Below are positions 18,065 through 27,550 of a DNA stretch of 64,000 nt, one piece after another. The DNA lies in the NCBI RefSeq assembly GCF_014640635.1, contig NZ_BMHI01000003.1:310001-374000 (forward strand), written 5' to 3'. Position 1 is the first letter of the stretch. Each line of letters starts with the position of its first letter. The stretch is from Flexivirga endophytica. GTDB lineage: Bacteria; Actinomycetota; Actinomycetes; Actinomycetales; Dermatophilaceae. Position numbers and translations under genes: made by a program. The notes under the pieces were generated by a model. That model ran no database searches. It had not been told where the DNA came from and saw only the letters and a list, made by a program, of their open reading frames with translations.

Positions 18065-18985
18065 GTGGCCGCTGTGGACATGGAGCAACTGCTGGCGCAG
18101 ATCACTCGTGAGATCGAGCCGCAGATCGGCACCGGATCGGTCGCCGACTACATCCCCGCCCTCGCTGCGGTCGACCCGGGGCAGTTCGGCATCGCGGTCG
18201 CCCTGCCCAACGGTGAGTGCTACGGCGCCGGTGACTGGACGAAACCCTTTTCACTGCAAAGCATCTCGAAGCTCTTCACGTTGGCGCTGTCGCTCTCGGA
18301 GAACGACGAGGACATCTGGTGGCGGGTGGGTCGCGAGCCCTCGGGCAACGCCTTCAACTCGTTGGTGCAGTTGGAGTACGAGAACGGCATACCGCGCAAT
18401 CCGTTCATCAACGCCGGCGCGCTGGTGGTGACCGATCACCTGGCCGGCGTCGTCGGCGACGCGACGGAGGCGGTCCTGGACTTCCTGCGCACCGAGGCCG
18501 CGAACCCCGATATCCGCTGCGACGAGGAAGTTGCCGCGTCCGAGGAGGCCCACGGCGACCGCAACCTCGCGCTCACGCACTTCCTCGCGTCATACGGCAA
18601 CATCCACGGCGACGTCCGCGACATCGTGCGGCAGTACGTGCGGCATTGCTCGATCGCGATCAATTGCCGCGACCTCGCGCTCGCCGGGCTCTTCCTCGCC
18701 CGGCACGGCATCCGCCGCGACGGATCGCGAATGCTGTCGCACAGTCACACCAAGCGGATCAACGCCGTCATGCTCACCTGCGGTACGTATGACGCGGCTG
18801 GTGAATTCGCCTATCGCGTCGGCATCCCGAGCAAGAGTGGCGTCGGCGGCGGCATCCTGGCCGTCGTGCCGGAGCGATGCTCCGTCGCGGTGTGGGGCCC
18901 GGGCCTTGACCGACGCGGCAACTCGGTCGCCGGCGTCGCGGCGCTGGACCGCTTCACCGCGCTCACCGACTGGTCGGTGTTCTGA
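18065..18985 (+). CDS. glsA: glutaminase
   Basis: 306 residues, the size of bacterial glutaminases of the serine-beta-lactamase fold, which deamidate L-glutamine to glutamate and ammonia. The nucleophile motif is FSLQSISKLFTL (SISK), and NPFINAGAL, the catalytic-site YGNIHGDVRD region and KSGVGGGILAVVP are conserved. The start is uncertain: GTG 18065, GTG 18074 and ATG 18080 are in frame and no good ribosome binding site is visible, so a leaderless transcript is possible. A strong terminator follows at 19015. Confidence 0.93.
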   Translation: MAAVDMEQLLAQITREIEPQIGTGSVADYIPALAAVDPGQFGIAVALPNGECYGAGDWTKPFSLQSISKLFTLALSLSENDEDIWWRVGREPSGNAFNSLVQLEYENGIPRNPFINAGALVVTDHLAGVVGDATEAVLDFLRTEAANPDIRCDEEVAASEEAHGDRNLALTHFLASYGNIHGDVRDIVRQYVRHCSIAINCRDLALAGLFLARHGIRRDGSRMLSHSHTKRINAVMLTCGTYDAAGEFAYRVGIPSKSGVGGGILAVVPERCSVAVWGPGLDRRGNSVAGVAALDRFTALTDWSVF

Positions 18986-19014
18986 GCTCGCCGTCGGGCT
19001 GACCGCACAGTCTT

Positions 19015-19084
19015 CGCCCCGAGCGGTCGAATACCGGCCGGTATTTCGTGGTACTCGCCGGTACTTGACCGTTCGGGGCGTTTT
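19015..19084 (+). terminator. terminator with palindromic loop after glutaminase
   Basis: CGCCCCGAGCGGTC (19015-19028) pairs with GACCGTTCGGGGCG (19067-19080) over 14 bp with one G-T wobble, followed by TTTT. The 38-nt loop is itself structured: AATACCGGCCGGTATT (19030-19045) is a perfect 16-nt palindrome, and GGTAC recurs on both sides of a small loop after it. It probably folds as a branched hairpin that ends glsA transcription. Confidence 0.82.
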
Positions 19085-19249
19085 CCGGGGCGTCTGTATG
19101 GCGGGTGAGGTGGCACCGCTGGGGAGGGCGTGAGAACCGTCGCGTTCGGGTCCGCTCGTACCTCGCGGACCCCGAGACGCTCCTCCCATCATCCGGCGCC
19201 CCCGCGATGCTCCTCGCCCCGGTCGCAAGCTCCCGGGCGAGAGCATCTG

Positions 19250-19336
19250 CGGAGGGCGTGGGATTCGAACCCACGATGGGCGTAAACCCATAGCGGTTTT
19301 CAAGACCGCCGCACTAGGCCACTATGCGAGCCCTCC
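19250..19336 (-). tRNA. tRNA-Ser(TGA)
   Basis: Minus-strand cloverleaf with acceptor GGAGGGC/GCCCTCC and discriminator G. The anticodon stem GCGGT/ACCGC encloses loop CTTGAAA, giving anticodon TGA. A long variable arm (CTATGGGTTTACGCCCATC region) marks it as a class II tRNA. The T-arm has GGTTCGAATCC. CCA is not encoded. It decodes UCA/UCG serine codons. Confidence 0.96.
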
Positions 19337-19530
19337 TTGCCCGCGCGGACAAGCTCGCGAGCGCGCACCATCCTAAGGGGCTGGACGTCCCCGACCAATC
19401 GGCAGGCGAACGATCGAGCCGCCGACGGGCTTTTCTCGCGGCCGTCGCCGCGAAGCCACCCACCCGGAGGCACCGCGCACGCCATACCGCGGCAGGTAGG
19501 GTCGGGACGAAATCGACGAAAGGAACCTCG

Positions 19531-19929
19531 ATGGGCAAGCTGGCATTCGCCGTCGGCATCGCCGCGGGCTATGTGCTCGGCGCGCGCGCCGGCCGCGACC
19601 GCTACGAGCAGATCAAGCAGGTCAGCGGGCGCGCCTGGAACCACCCGGCGGTGGTCGAACAACGCGCGAAGACCACCGATCAGATCAAGCAACGCGGCCC
19701 GGAAGTCGCTGCCGCCGCCGGACAGGCGGCCATCAAGGGTGTCGGTCAAGCCGCGAAAAGTGCTGCAACTGCTGGGTTTAACGCCGCAGTCGGTCACCGT
19801 GAAGGCCCCGTGGTCGGCGGCAGCCTGGCCGAGTCCGCAGTGCCTGACCCGGCTGCGAAGGGCCCGGCAACGACACCCGTGCCCGACCCCAACGCACCCG
19901 CCCCGGAGACGGCCGAAACGACGCGCTGA
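19531..19929 (+). CDS. small YtxH-like membrane-associated protein
   Basis: 132 residues from ATG 19531 (AAAGGA upstream). The N-terminus LAFAVGIAAGYVLGARAGRDRYEQI is a short hydrophobic helix followed by the RAGRxRYEQI signature of actinobacterial YtxH-like proteins. A charged helical middle and an Ala/Pro-rich disordered tail follow. Family members are small envelope or stress-associated proteins with no known enzymatic role. A longer frame from 19324 would run into the tRNA and is not credible. Single gene, with HU next on the same strand. Confidence 0.7.
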   Translation: MGKLAFAVGIAAGYVLGARAGRDRYEQIKQVSGRAWNHPAVVEQRAKTTDQIKQRGPEVAAAAGQAAIKGVGQAAKSAATAGFNAAVGHREGPVVGGSLAESAVPDPAAKGPATTPVPDPNAPAPETAETTR

Positions 19930-20115
19930 CGGGGTGTCGTGGACCTTGTCGCAGTCTGCGTCTAACGTGGTGCGCGGGCCACACCCTTGCAATGGCGCGG
20001 AATATCCGCCTCTGCGCAAGATGCTGACTCACCGGCTCGCCGATCCTCGGCGGGCTAGCCACGATCGACGGATCGGTTTCGCACCGGTCCCCGAGACAAG
20101 GAACAGGACCCATTC

Positions 20116-20394
20116 ATGAACCGCACTGACCTTGCCAGCACCATCGCTCAGCGCACCGGTGTGAGCGTCAAGGACGCCAACGCCGTCATCGGCGGCTTCA
20201 ACGACGTCATCCTCGAGGCGATCGGCCGCGGCGAGAAGGTCCAGCTGCCGGGCCTGCTCACCATCGAGCGCGTCGACCGCGCGGCCCGCACCGGCCGCAA
20301 CCCGCGCACCCGCGAGGAGATCCAGATCCCGGCATCCAAGGCCGCGAAGGTGACCGTCGGCTCCAAGCTGAAGGCTGCCGCCAAGGGCGAGTGA
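20116..20394 (+). CDS. hup: HU-family DNA-binding protein
   Basis: 92 residues, the normal length of a bare HU/IHF-type protein, without the Lys-rich tail of mycobacterial HupB. It begins MNRTDLASTIAQRTGVSV, typical of the dimerisation helices. The DNA-binding beta-arm region is RTGRNPRTREEIQIPASKA, with the conserved GRNPRT and the Pro that intercalates. It ends in a Lys-rich helix. A histone-like nucleoid protein that bends DNA. A strong hairpin follows at 20419. Confidence 0.95.
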   Translation: MNRTDLASTIAQRTGVSVKDANAVIGGFNDVILEAIGRGEKVQLPGLLTIERVDRAARTGRNPRTREEIQIPASKAAKVTVGSKLKAAAKGE

Positions 20395-20418
20395 CACCCT
20401 CACTCCCAGCAACACTTC

Positions 20419-20454
20419 AAGGGGCTCGATGACCGATCGGTCACCGAGCCCCTT
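20419..20454. terminator. bidirectional hairpin after HU
   Basis: AAGGGGCTCG (20419-20428) pairs with CGAGCCCCTT (20445-20454). Inside, GACCGATCGGTC forms a second self-complementary segment after a 2x2 mismatch. There is no long T run. It lies between the HU gene and the convergent SPW-repeat gene and can serve both strands. Confidence 0.7.
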
Positions 20455-20526
20455 GGTGTATGTCGAACCGTTACCCGCATGCCCGACTGGCGACGGTCGC
20501 CGGTCGAGAACGCCCGGCCCGCCCCG

Positions 20527-20967
20527 TCAGGTCCTCTCGGGCCTCATCGCGACGCCCATGACCGCGGCGCCCAGCACCAGCACAGACGCGCCGACGACGA
20601 TGTTGCTGATCATCGTGCCGGTCGAGGGGTTGATGCCGTTCATCAGCCAGTTGGAGACGATCAACCACAGACCCATCACCGGTGCGACCCAGGCCATGCC
20701 GTACATGCGGCCTCCGGAGTCGGCACAGACGAGCGTCATCGCCATGATCGCCAGCCCGACTATCAGGTCGTTGATCGCCAGTGGCGTGGTGCTGCCGCTG
20801 AAGCCGATGACCCATGGTGAGATCGCTGCGTACCCGCCGGCGAGGACCATCAGGCCCTCTGCCACTTGAGCACGTGGAGTCCCCGCCGCCCGGTCATAGC
20901 GGTCCCGCAGGGCCACGATGTCCGGGTGGTGCGCCATCGACGTGTCGAAACTGTGTTGTGTTGCCAT
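20527..20967 (-). CDS. SPW-repeat membrane protein
   Basis: 146 residues with four hydrophobic segments. Segment one contains the SPW motif (AAISPWVIGFS), and a second, degenerate copy is in the later half (GLWLIVSNWLMNGI). This matches small SPW-repeat membrane proteins of unknown function found in actinobacteria and alphaproteobacteria. The ATG has a strong AGGAGGTG upstream. It converges on HU across the hairpin at 20419. No catalytic residues are seen. Confidence 0.82.
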   Translation of the reverse strand: MATQHSFDTSMAHHPDIVALRDRYDRAAGTPRAQVAEGLMVLAGGYAAISPWVIGFSGSTTPLAINDLIVGLAIMAMTLVCADSGGRMYGMAWVAPVMGLWLIVSNWLMNGINPSTGTMISNIVVGASVLVLGAAVMGVAMRPERT

Positions 20968-21105
20968 GACCCACCTCCTGTTGTGGGGGAGTTGTTACCT
21001 CTCCATTGTGCTCCCGCCGGCCGTGAATGACGCCTGGCGAACTCGCGGTCCCCGCGTGCCGAAAACCGGTGTCCTCGGCCGGTGTCCGGGTGCTCTACTC
21101 GGAGG

Positions 21106-21399
21106 ATGACGACACCGCTGGAACGCATCGTGCGCCGCGAGCCCCGGCTCGCCACCTTCGTGCACGACGGCCGGCTCACCCGCATCCCCCGCCGACCGGC
21201 CGTCGCCGCGAAGCTGTATGCCGCAACTGCCGCCGAGCTGACGCCGGAGGTGACGATGTCCGAGACGGAGATCAACAACCTGCTGCGACCGATCTGGTCC
21301 GACGTGTCGACGCTGCGGCGTGCGCTCGTCGACCACGGGCACCTGCGGCGCTCAGCGGACGGTTCCCGTTACGAGAGATCCGACTCGACCGGCGGTTGA
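21106..21399 (+). CDS. DUF2087 family protein
   Basis: 97 residues from ATG 21106. The sequence FVHDGRLTRIPRRPAVAAKL and the end VSTLRRALVDHGHLRRSADGSRY match DUF2087, a small domain with a winged-helix-like look found alone or behind ArsR-type domains. GGAGG directly abuts the ATG, which is too close for a normal Shine-Dalgarno; GTG 21082 in the same frame is an alternative. The function is unknown; a transcription-related role is a guess from the fold. Confidence 0.7.
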   Translation: MTTPLERIVRREPRLATFVHDGRLTRIPRRPAVAAKLYAATAAELTPEVTMSETEINNLLRPIWSDVSTLRRALVDHGHLRRSADGSRYERSDSTGG

Positions 21400-21412
21400 G
21401 TCGAACCGACCG

Positions 21413-22171
21413 TCAGCCGCGTCCCACGAACGGCATGTCCGCGGCTGCGACCGTCAGGTCGAAGATGACCGCGTCCTCGGGCATGGTTGCCATCAGCACG
21501 ACCGCACGAACCACCGACTGCACGTCCATCGTAGGCTCCGGCCGCGTCGACCGGTCGGCCTGGAGCATGCCGGCCGCCATACCTGCCGTCATGGCGGATG
21601 CCGCGTTGCCGATGTCGATCTGCCCGCAGCGAACCTTGTGCGGTCGCCCGTCGAGCGCGATCTGCTTGGTCAGCCCGGTCACGGCGTGCTTGCTGACTGT
21701 GTATGGCGCGGCCTCCGGCCGTGGCACGTGCGCCGAGATCGACCCGTTGTTGATGATCGTGCCGCCGACCGGTCGCTGCTCGCGCATCCTGCGGAACGCC
21801 TCACGGGCGCAGAGGAACATGCCGGTGACATTGACGTCCATCACGGCCCGCCAGTCAGCAAGCGAGATCTCGTCGAACGGCGCCGCGAAGGACGACACAC
21901 CGGCGTTGTTGAAGAGCACGTCGACCCGTCCGAAGCGTTCCACGCAGCGGTCGAAAAGCGTTACCACTGCTGCCTCTTCGGTGACGTCGGTCGGGAGCGC
22001 CATACACGAATCGGTCCCTATCAACGCCGCCGTCTCCTCGAGCGCGTCGGTTCGTCGACCGGCGAGTGCGACCTCGAATCCGGCGCCGGCCAGACCCACG
22101 GCGACCGCGCGCCCGATGCCGCTGCCCGCGCCCGTCACCACGGCAACGCGTCGTGCCTCTTGCTCAGCCAT
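21413..22171 (-). CDS. short-chain dehydrogenase/reductase
   Basis: 252 residues, a classical SDR. NAD(P) site [16 protein letters not shown], then LAGRR after the second strand (the Arg pair suggests NADP), NNAGVSSF, the catalytic serine in [10 protein letters not shown] and YTVSK. It oxidises or reduces an unknown alcohol/ketone substrate in the cytoplasm. Its stop faces the stop of the DUF2087 gene 13 nt away. The APH-like gene lies 9 nt upstream on the same strand, so the two may be co-transcribed. Confidence 0.9.
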   Translation of the reverse strand: MAEQEARRVAVVTGAGSGIGRAVAVGLAGAGFEVALAGRRTDALEETAALIGTDSCMALPTDVTEEAAVVTLFDRCVERFGRVDVLFNNAGVSSFAAPFDEISLADWRAVMDVNVTGMFLCAREAFRRMREQRPVGGTIINNGSISAHVPRPEAAPYTVSKHAVTGLTKQIALDGRPHKVRCGQIDIGNAASAMTAGMAAGMLQADRSTRPEPTMDVQSVVRAVVLMATMPEDAVIFDLTVAAADMPFVGRG

Positions 22172-22180
22172 GCACCGAGC

Positions 22181-23161
22181 CTAGATCGGGGCGCCCCTCC
22201 GGGCGTCGTACTCCGCCATCCGCCGGTCGCAGGCGGCGATCTCGTCAGGGTTGCCGACATACGCGTTATATGCGAGGTGACACAGCCCGATGTGTATGGC
22301 GCACAGGCGCATTCGCTCGTCGAAGGCATCCATCGCCGGATCGGTCTGTTCGAAGTGCGCACGAGCCGCAGCCCGCACGTCCAGCCTCGCCAGGCCGGCA
22401 TGCCACGGCGCCCAGAACTCCAGCCACGCGACGTCATACAGGTAGTCGCCGGCGAACAGGCAGCCCCAGTCGAAGACCGCCCGCAGGGCGCTGCCGTCGT
22501 CCGCGACGGTGACGTTGCGGTTGAGCAGGTCGCAATGCACGAAGCTGCGCGGCGGCTCCATGCCTTCGCTGAGGGTCGCGAGCAGTTCCATCCCCGCGTG
22601 GAAGCTGCGGTCGCCCGTCGGTGAGGCCGCGAGCGGACCCGACCAACCACCGCCGCGTTCCCCGGGCTCGTCCGACAGGCTGGTCAACCAGTCGTGCCAA
22701 CTGAGAGTCAGGCCGAGTTGCCCTGTGTCGAAAGCGATCTCGACTCCGTCATCCACGGCGACAGACACCGGCAGGTCGGTCTGCAGCCGGACCTGCCGCA
22801 ACCGGTCGATCGCGGCAAAGACCCGTGGCAACGCGCGTGACCAGCCGACCGCGTCGAGGTCCTCCAGGAATCCGCCCGACATCCGCTCGGTGACCGCGCC
22901 GAACCCATCACCGGTCCGCAACAGCGCATGCGCCCGCGGCACCGGGAGATCGGGGCAGCCCCACGACGACGCCAGCGCGTCCTTGGCGAAATCGTCCAGG
23001 TGCGGCCCGAAGCGAGCAACGAGCTCACGCTCGACGCCGTCGATCCGGGCGTCGAAGAAGTATGGCGTGGACCAGGCGCCCGCGCGCACGGCCACGACGT
23101 TCCGCACGCCCTCGAAGCGGTCGCTCAGCAACGCCTGCGCCTGCGTCAGATCCATCGGCAT
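22181..23161 (-). CDS. aminoglycoside-phosphotransferase-like kinase
   Basis: 326 residues with the APH/choline-kinase fold. Brenner motif FVHCDLLNRNVTV holds the catalytic Asp and Asn, and the metal-binding Asp is in VFDWGCLFAGDYLYDVAWLEFW. The layout resembles hygromycin-B 4-O-kinase-like proteins, but this family also includes kinases of metabolites, so resistance should not be assumed. Two in-frame starts are close together (ATG 23161 and 23155). It is followed by the SDR gene on the same strand. Confidence 0.8.
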   Translation of the reverse strand: MPMDLTQAQALLSDRFEGVRNVVAVRAGAWSTPYFFDARIDGVERELVARFGPHLDDFAKDALASSWGCPDLPVPRAHALLRTGDGFGAVTERMSGGFLEDLDAVGWSRALPRVFAAIDRLRQVRLQTDLPVSVAVDDGVEIAFDTGQLGLTLSWHDWLTSLSDEPGERGGGWSGPLAASPTGDRSFHAGMELLATLSEGMEPPRSFVHCDLLNRNVTVADDGSALRAVFDWGCLFAGDYLYDVAWLEFWAPWHAGLARLDVRAAARAHFEQTDPAMDAFDERMRLCAIHIGLCHLAYNAYVGNPDEIAACDRRMAEYDARRGAPI

Positions 23162-23315
23162 CCGCTGAACGTATTGCCGACGACCGATTCGACGCGACCG
23201 ATTAACGGCGACACAAGTCGCTACAGTCGTCAGTTACTCGCTCATATTGCCACGAAAGCGCGAATAAGTAACGACAGTAGGGACTTTCGTGACTTTGGCG
23301 CTGAGTGGATCGTTC

Positions 23316-23951
23316 TCAGATGAACAGCGCCGGATCCGCGTAGGGATCCGGCTGCGAGGCCACTGGCTGCGAGGAGCGCACCTTGGCCGGCACACCCACC
23401 GCCACGCTGTATGACGGCACGTCGCGCACCACCACGGCGTTGGCGCCGATCTGTGCCTCCTCGCCGACGGTCACCGGGCCGAGCAACCGCGCACCGGCAC
23501 CGATGGTGACCCTGTTGCCGATCGTCGGGTGCCGCTTGACGCGGTCGAGGGACCGGCCGCCGAGGGTGACGCCGTGATAGAGCATCACGTCGTCACCGAC
23601 CTCGGCGGTCTCGCCGATCACGACACCCATGCCGTGATCGATGAAGAAGCGCTTGCCGATCTGTGCGCCGGGGTGGATCTCCACGCCGGTCGCGATGCGG
23701 GCGGCCTGCGACATCAGTCGCGCCGGCAGCCGCCAGCGTCCGCCGCGCTGCCACATGCGGTGCGCGAACCGGTGCACCCAGATCGCGTGCAGCCCCGGCG
23801 ACGCCAGCGCCATTTCCAGGCGCGAGGTGGTCGCCGGGTCGCGCTGCATCGCGGCGTCGAGGTCCTCCCGGACGGAAGCCACGGCGGCACGCACCGTCTG
23901 GGTCACCGGCTTCGCGCGGTGACCCGTGGTGAGCAGAGTGCTGTGTGCCAT
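23316..23951 (-). CDS. cysE: serine O-acetyltransferase
   Basis: 211 residues, the short (EpsC-type) form. The N-terminal helical part ([18 protein letters not shown]) is followed by a left-handed beta-helix of hexapeptide repeats: [33 protein letters not shown] with the active-site His-Asp. It makes O-acetyl-L-serine from serine and acetyl-CoA. It lies 83 nt downstream of cysK on the same strand, a standard pair for cysteine synthesis. CysK typically binds the C-terminal Ile of CysE; this protein ends in Phe-Ile, which fits. Confidence 0.95.
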   Translation of the reverse strand: MAHSTLLTTGHRAKPVTQTVRAAVASVREDLDAAMQRDPATTSRLEMALASPGLHAIWVHRFAHRMWQRGGRWRLPARLMSQAARIATGVEIHPGAQIGKRFFIDHGMGVVIGETAEVGDDVMLYHGVTLGGRSLDRVKRHPTIGNRVTIGAGARLLGPVTVGEEAQIGANAVVVRDVPSYSVAVGVPAKVRSSQPVASQPDPYADPALFI

Positions 23952-24034
23952 GTATGTCGCGTCAACTGTCCGGCCCGGAGGGCCATCGGGTGCAGGAATC
24001 GCTCAGCAGTCCGGACGAAGGACGGCCGAAGTAC

Positions 24035-24967
24035 TCAGTCAACCAGGCCTTCGAAGAGCGCGGTGGACAGGTAGCGTTCCCCGAAGCTGGGGATGATGAC
24101 GACGATCGTCTTACCGGCCGACTCCGGACGGGCAGCGACCTGCGCAGCGGCCGCGAGCGCGGCACCGGAGGAGATGCCGACGAGCAGGCCCTCCTGGGTG
24201 GCGGCCTTGCGGGCCCACTCCAAGGACTGCTCGAAGTTGATGTCGATGACCTCGTCGTACACATTCGTGTCGAGGATCTCGGGGACGAAGTTGGCGCCCA
24301 GGCCCTGGATCTTGTGCGGGCCGGGCTTGCCGCCATTGAGGATCGGCGACTCGGCCGGCTCCACCGCAACGATCTTGACCTCGGGCTTGCGCTCCTTGAG
24401 GACCTGGCCGACTCCGGTGATGGTCCCGCCGGTGCCGATGCCCGACACGAAAATGTCGACGTTGCCGTCGGTGTCGCGCCATACCTCTTCGGCGGTGGTC
24501 TCGCGGTGCACCTGGGCGTTGGCCTGGTTTGCGAACTGGCGGGCGAGCACGCCGCCACGATCCTTGGCGATCTCCTCGGCCTTCTCGACCGCACCCTTCA
24601 TGCCGCCGGCCGGGTCGGTCAGGACGAGCTCGGCTCCGAACGCACGCAGCAGGGCGCGGCGCTCCTTGCTGGCGCTCTCCGGCATCGCCAGCACGACCTT
24701 GTAACCCTTGGCCGCGCCGACCATCGCGAGAGCGATCCCGGTGTTGCCGCTGGTCGCCTCGACGATCGTGCCGCCCGGCTTCAACTCGCCCGCTTCCTCG
24801 GCCGCCTTGACGATCGCGGCGCCAATGCGGTCCTTGACCGACGCACCTGGGTTGTTGAACTCGAGCTTCGCGGCAACCGTGGTGCCCTCCGCGCCGTCGA
24901 TGATGCGGTTGATCCGCACGAGGGGCGTATTGCCGATGGCCTGGGTGACGTCGTCGAAGATGGGCAC
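24035..24967 (-). CDS. cysK: cysteine synthase A (O-acetylserine sulfhydrylase)
   Basis: 310 residues, fold type II PLP enzyme. The PLP lysine is K45 in [12 protein letters not shown]. The substrate loop [12 protein letters not shown] and the phosphate loop [13 protein letters not shown] are conserved, with [11 protein letters not shown] near the C-terminus. It makes cysteine from O-acetylserine and sulfide. First gene of a cysK-cysE operon; the 188-nt region upstream is shared with the divergent Fe-S oxidoreductase gene and should hold both promoters. Confidence 0.96.
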   Translation of the reverse strand: MPIFDDVTQAIGNTPLVRINRIIDGAEGTTVAAKLEFNNPGASVKDRIGAAIVKAAEEAGELKPGGTIVEATSGNTGIALAMVGAAKGYKVVLAMPESASKERRALLRAFGAELVLTDPAGGMKGAVEKAEEIAKDRGGVLARQFANQANAQVHRETTAEEVWRDTDGNVDIFVSGIGTGGTITGVGQVLKERKPEVKIVAVEPAESPILNGGKPGPHKIQGLGANFVPEILDTNVYDEVIDINFEQSLEWARKAATQEGLLVGISSGAALAAAAQVAARPESAGKTIVVIIPSFGERYLSTALFEGLVD

Positions 24968-25155
24968 GTCTGTTGCCTTCCATGAGAACTGGACGCGCCG
25001 GGCATGCTCCGACGCGGTCGGTCCAACACCCGGACCGCTTATGTGTATTCCAACAGGTAGTTATTGAACGCGCAAACGATGTCCATTCCCGGCCGCGTGC
25101 ACCGACTGGTACGGCGGAAGTTACTGGCTGGTAACAGGCGGTTAGACTTCCCACC

Positions 25156-27438
25156 ATGACAGCCCTGCAGATCGTGGCCGCGATCATCACCCTGGCGATC
25201 ACCGTCGCCGGCGTCGCCGTCGCCGTCCCCGCCGTACAAGGCTTCCTGCGAACCTTCCGCCTCGGCCGCCCGGAGGACCGTGGCGACCGCAAGGGCCGCC
25301 GCACGGCGACGCTGGTCCGTGAGGTCTTCGGCCACACCCGGATGGCCCGCCTGCCGATCGTCGCCATGGCGCACTGGGTCACGATGATCTCCTTCATCGT
25401 GCTGTCGCTGGCCGTGCTGACCTCCTACTTCCAGGTGTGGGATCCGACCTTCGCGCTGCCGCTGATCGGCCACTTCGTGCTCTACGAATGGGTCGTGGAG
25501 CTGCTGGGCTGGACCGGCCTGGTCGGCATCTCCTGGCTGATCTGGAACCGTCGCAAGAACCACCCGGCGCGCTCGGCCGGGCACGACGGTCGCCGGTCGC
25601 GATTCTTCGGATCCACCTTCTGGCAGGCCTACTTCGTCGAGATGGTCATCCTGATCGAGATCATCTGCGTGCTGGCGCTGCGCGGCCTGGAATACGCCGT
25701 CGGCAAGTACGAGGGCGAGGGATCGGCCAGCGGCCTGCACTTCCCGCTCACCGCTTGGTATGGCGGCTGGCTGCACAACCTGGACGTCGACACCGTCAAG
25801 GCGCTGATCGTGGTCGTCTCCACCATCAAGATCATCACCGCAATGACCTGGCTGATCGTCATCGCGCGCCGCATCACCATGGGTGTGGCGTGGCACCGTT
25901 TCCTGGCGTTCTTCAACATCTTCTTCAAGCGGCACGCCGACGGTCGCACTTCGTTGGGCGCACTGCAACCGATGCAGGTCGACGGCAAGCCGGTGACCAT
26001 GGAGTCGCTGGAAACTCTGGACGAGGACACGACCTTCGGCGTCGGCAACGTCGAGGACTTCACCTGGAAGGGCCTGCTGGACTTCTCCACCTGCACCGAG
26101 TGCGGTCGCTGCCAGTCCCAGTGCCCGGCCTGGAACACCGACAAGCCGCTGTCCCCCAAACTGCTGATGATGACGCTGCGCGACCACACGCAGGCGCGGG
26201 CGCCATACCTCCAGGCGGCGGAGGCCGCCAAGGGCACCGGCCCGGCGACCGCCGACAACCCGATCATGGAGATCCCGCTGATCGGCGCCACCGGGTATGC
26301 CGATGACTCGCCGCTGGCGGCATACAACCCGCTGGGCGACGCCGGCGCGATCATCGACGAGGACGTCCTGTGGTCCTGCACCACCTGCGGCGCCTGCGTG
26401 GAGCAGTGCCCGGTCGACATCGAGCACGTCGACCACATCGTCGACATGCGCCGCTACCAGACCCTCATCGAGTCGGCCTTCCCGTCCGAGCTCGGCGGCC
26501 TCTTCAAGAACCTCGAGGGCAAACAGAACCCGTGGGGTATGGCGGCTCGCGCCCGCCTCGACTGGGCCAAGGGTCTCCCCTTCGACGTGAAGGTGTTCGG
26601 CCAGGACGTCGAGAAGCTCGACGAGGTCGACTACCTCTTCTGGGTCGGCTGCGCCGGCGCCTACGAGGACCGCGCCAAGAAGACCACTCGTGCGGTCGCG
26701 GAACTCCTTGACACTGCTGGCGTTTCGTTCGCCGTGCTCGGTGACGGCGAGGCGTGCACCGGCGACCCGGCCCGTCGCGCGGGCAACGAGATGCTCTTCC
26801 AGGCACTCGCTTCACAGAACATCGACACGCTGAACGAGGCCGGCGCGACCAAGATCGTCGTCACCTGCGCGCACTGCTTCAACACGCTGAAGAACGAATA
26901 CCCCCAACTGGGTGGCGATTACGAGGTGCTGCACCACACGCAGCTGCTCAACAAGCTGGTGCGCGACAAGCGCCTGGTGCCGGTCGCCCGCCCGGAGGAC
27001 GCCGAGATCACCAGCAGCGCGGCGTCGACCGGCAAGTCGGTCACCTACCACGACCCGTGCTACCTGGGCCGGCACAACGGTGTCTACGCACCGCCGCGTG
27101 AGCTCATCGGCGCGCTCCCGGGTGTGGAGTATCGCGAGATGGAGCGTTCGAGGGAGAAGTCCTTCTGCTGCGGCGCCGGTGGCGCCCGCATGTGGATGGA
27201 GGAGAAGCTCGGCTCCCGCATCAACCTCAACCGCACGAAGGAAGCTGTCGCGACCGGCGCCGACCGGATCGCCATCGGCTGCCCGTTCTGCCGAGTGATG
27301 ATGACCGACGGTCTGACCGCCGAGCAGTCCGACGGCAACGCCCGCGAAGAGGTCGAGGTCGTGGACGTCGCCAACATGCTGCTCGCAGCGGTCAACCGCG
27401 GCAAGGAACAAGAACCGGCCACCGCTTCCGCCGAGTAG
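25156..27438 (+). CDS. membrane-bound (Fe-S) oxidoreductase, FadF/HdrD-like
   Basis: 760 residues. The N-terminal 250 have about five to six hydrophobic segments with histidines, resembling the NarI-like cytochrome b domain. Then two [4Fe-4S] motifs: [12 protein letters not shown] and [12 protein letters not shown]. Two CCG domains follow, with [10 protein letters not shown] and [13 protein letters not shown], and [12 protein letters not shown] and GCPFCRVMM. This matches the actinobacterial Fe-S reductase often placed with fatty-acid oxidation (EtfQO-like role, passing electrons from ETF or another donor to menaquinone). The donor is not proven here. Monocistronic, ending in an unusually strong hairpin. 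Confidence 0.88.
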   Translation: MTALQIVAAIITLAITVAGVAVAVPAVQGFLRTFRLGRPEDRGDRKGRRTATLVREVFGHTRMARLPIVAMAHWVTMISFIVLSLAVLTSYFQVWDPTFALPLIGHFVLYEWVVELLGWTGLVGISWLIWNRRKNHPARSAGHDGRRSRFFGSTFWQAYFVEMVILIEIICVLALRGLEYAVGKYEGEGSASGLHFPLTAWYGGWLHNLDVDTVKALIVVVSTIKIITAMTWLIVIARRITMGVAWHRFLAFFNIFFKRHADGRTSLGALQPMQVDGKPVTMESLETLDEDTTFGVGNVEDFTWKGLLDFSTCTECGRCQSQCPAWNTDKPLSPKLLMMTLRDHTQARAPYLQAAEAAKGTGPATADNPIMEIPLIGATGYADDSPLAAYNPLGDAGAIIDEDVLWSCTTCGACVEQCPVDIEHVDHIVDMRRYQTLIESAFPSELGGLFKNLEGKQNPWGMAARARLDWAKGLPFDVKVFGQDVEKLDEVDYLFWVGCAGAYEDRAKKTTRAVAELLDTAGVSFAVLGDGEACTGDPARRAGNEMLFQALASQNIDTLNEAGATKIVVTCAHCFNTLKNEYPQLGGDYEVLHHTQLLNKLVRDKRLVPVARPEDAEITSSAASTGKSVTYHDPCYLGRHNGVYAPPRELIGALPGVEYREMERSREKSFCCGAGGARMWMEEKLGSRINLNRTKEAVATGADRIAIGCPFCRVMMTDGLTAEQSDGNAREEVEVVDVANMLLAAVNRGKEQEPATASAE

Positions 27439-27451
27439 CAACGCGGACTTC

Positions 27452-27540
27452 TCGCCGAGAGGCCCACATACGCACCGAGAGGCCCAGCAATTCGCGATGA
27501 ATTGCTGGGCCTCTCGGTGTCTTGCTGAGCCTGTCGGCGA
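27452..27540. terminator. nested double hairpin between convergent genes
   Basis: The inner arms 27474-27493 and 27499-27518 are perfectly complementary over 20 bp (start ACCGAGAGGCC, end GGCCTCTCGGT) with loop GCGAT. Outer arms TCGCCGAGAGGCCCA (27452-27466) and TGAGCCTGTCGGCGA (27526-27540) pair at 13 of 15 positions. The left arms also form a direct repeat of CCGAGAGGCCCA. It lies between the Fe-S oxidoreductase gene (+) and the ABC ATPase gene (-) and looks like a duplicated bidirectional terminator. Confidence 0.85.
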
Positions 27541-27550
27541 TGTGATCAGC

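Noticed and set aside
22181-23161. Calling the APH-like protein an aminoglycoside resistance gene
   Set aside because: The Brenner motif shows a kinase of this fold, but substrate-specific residues are not diagnostic and many homologues act on metabolites.
23220-23275. Inverted TCAGTTACT / AGTAACGA repeats in the gap before the APH-like gene
   Set aside because: The arms are imperfect and the spacing is not like a known operator or terminator, so it is below the level for a feature.
23329-23352. GCCGGATCC / GGATCCGGC hairpin at the end of cysE
   Set aside because: It lies inside the last codons and encodes a repeated Asp-Pro pattern (DPYADP), so the coding sequence alone can explain it. It has no T run.
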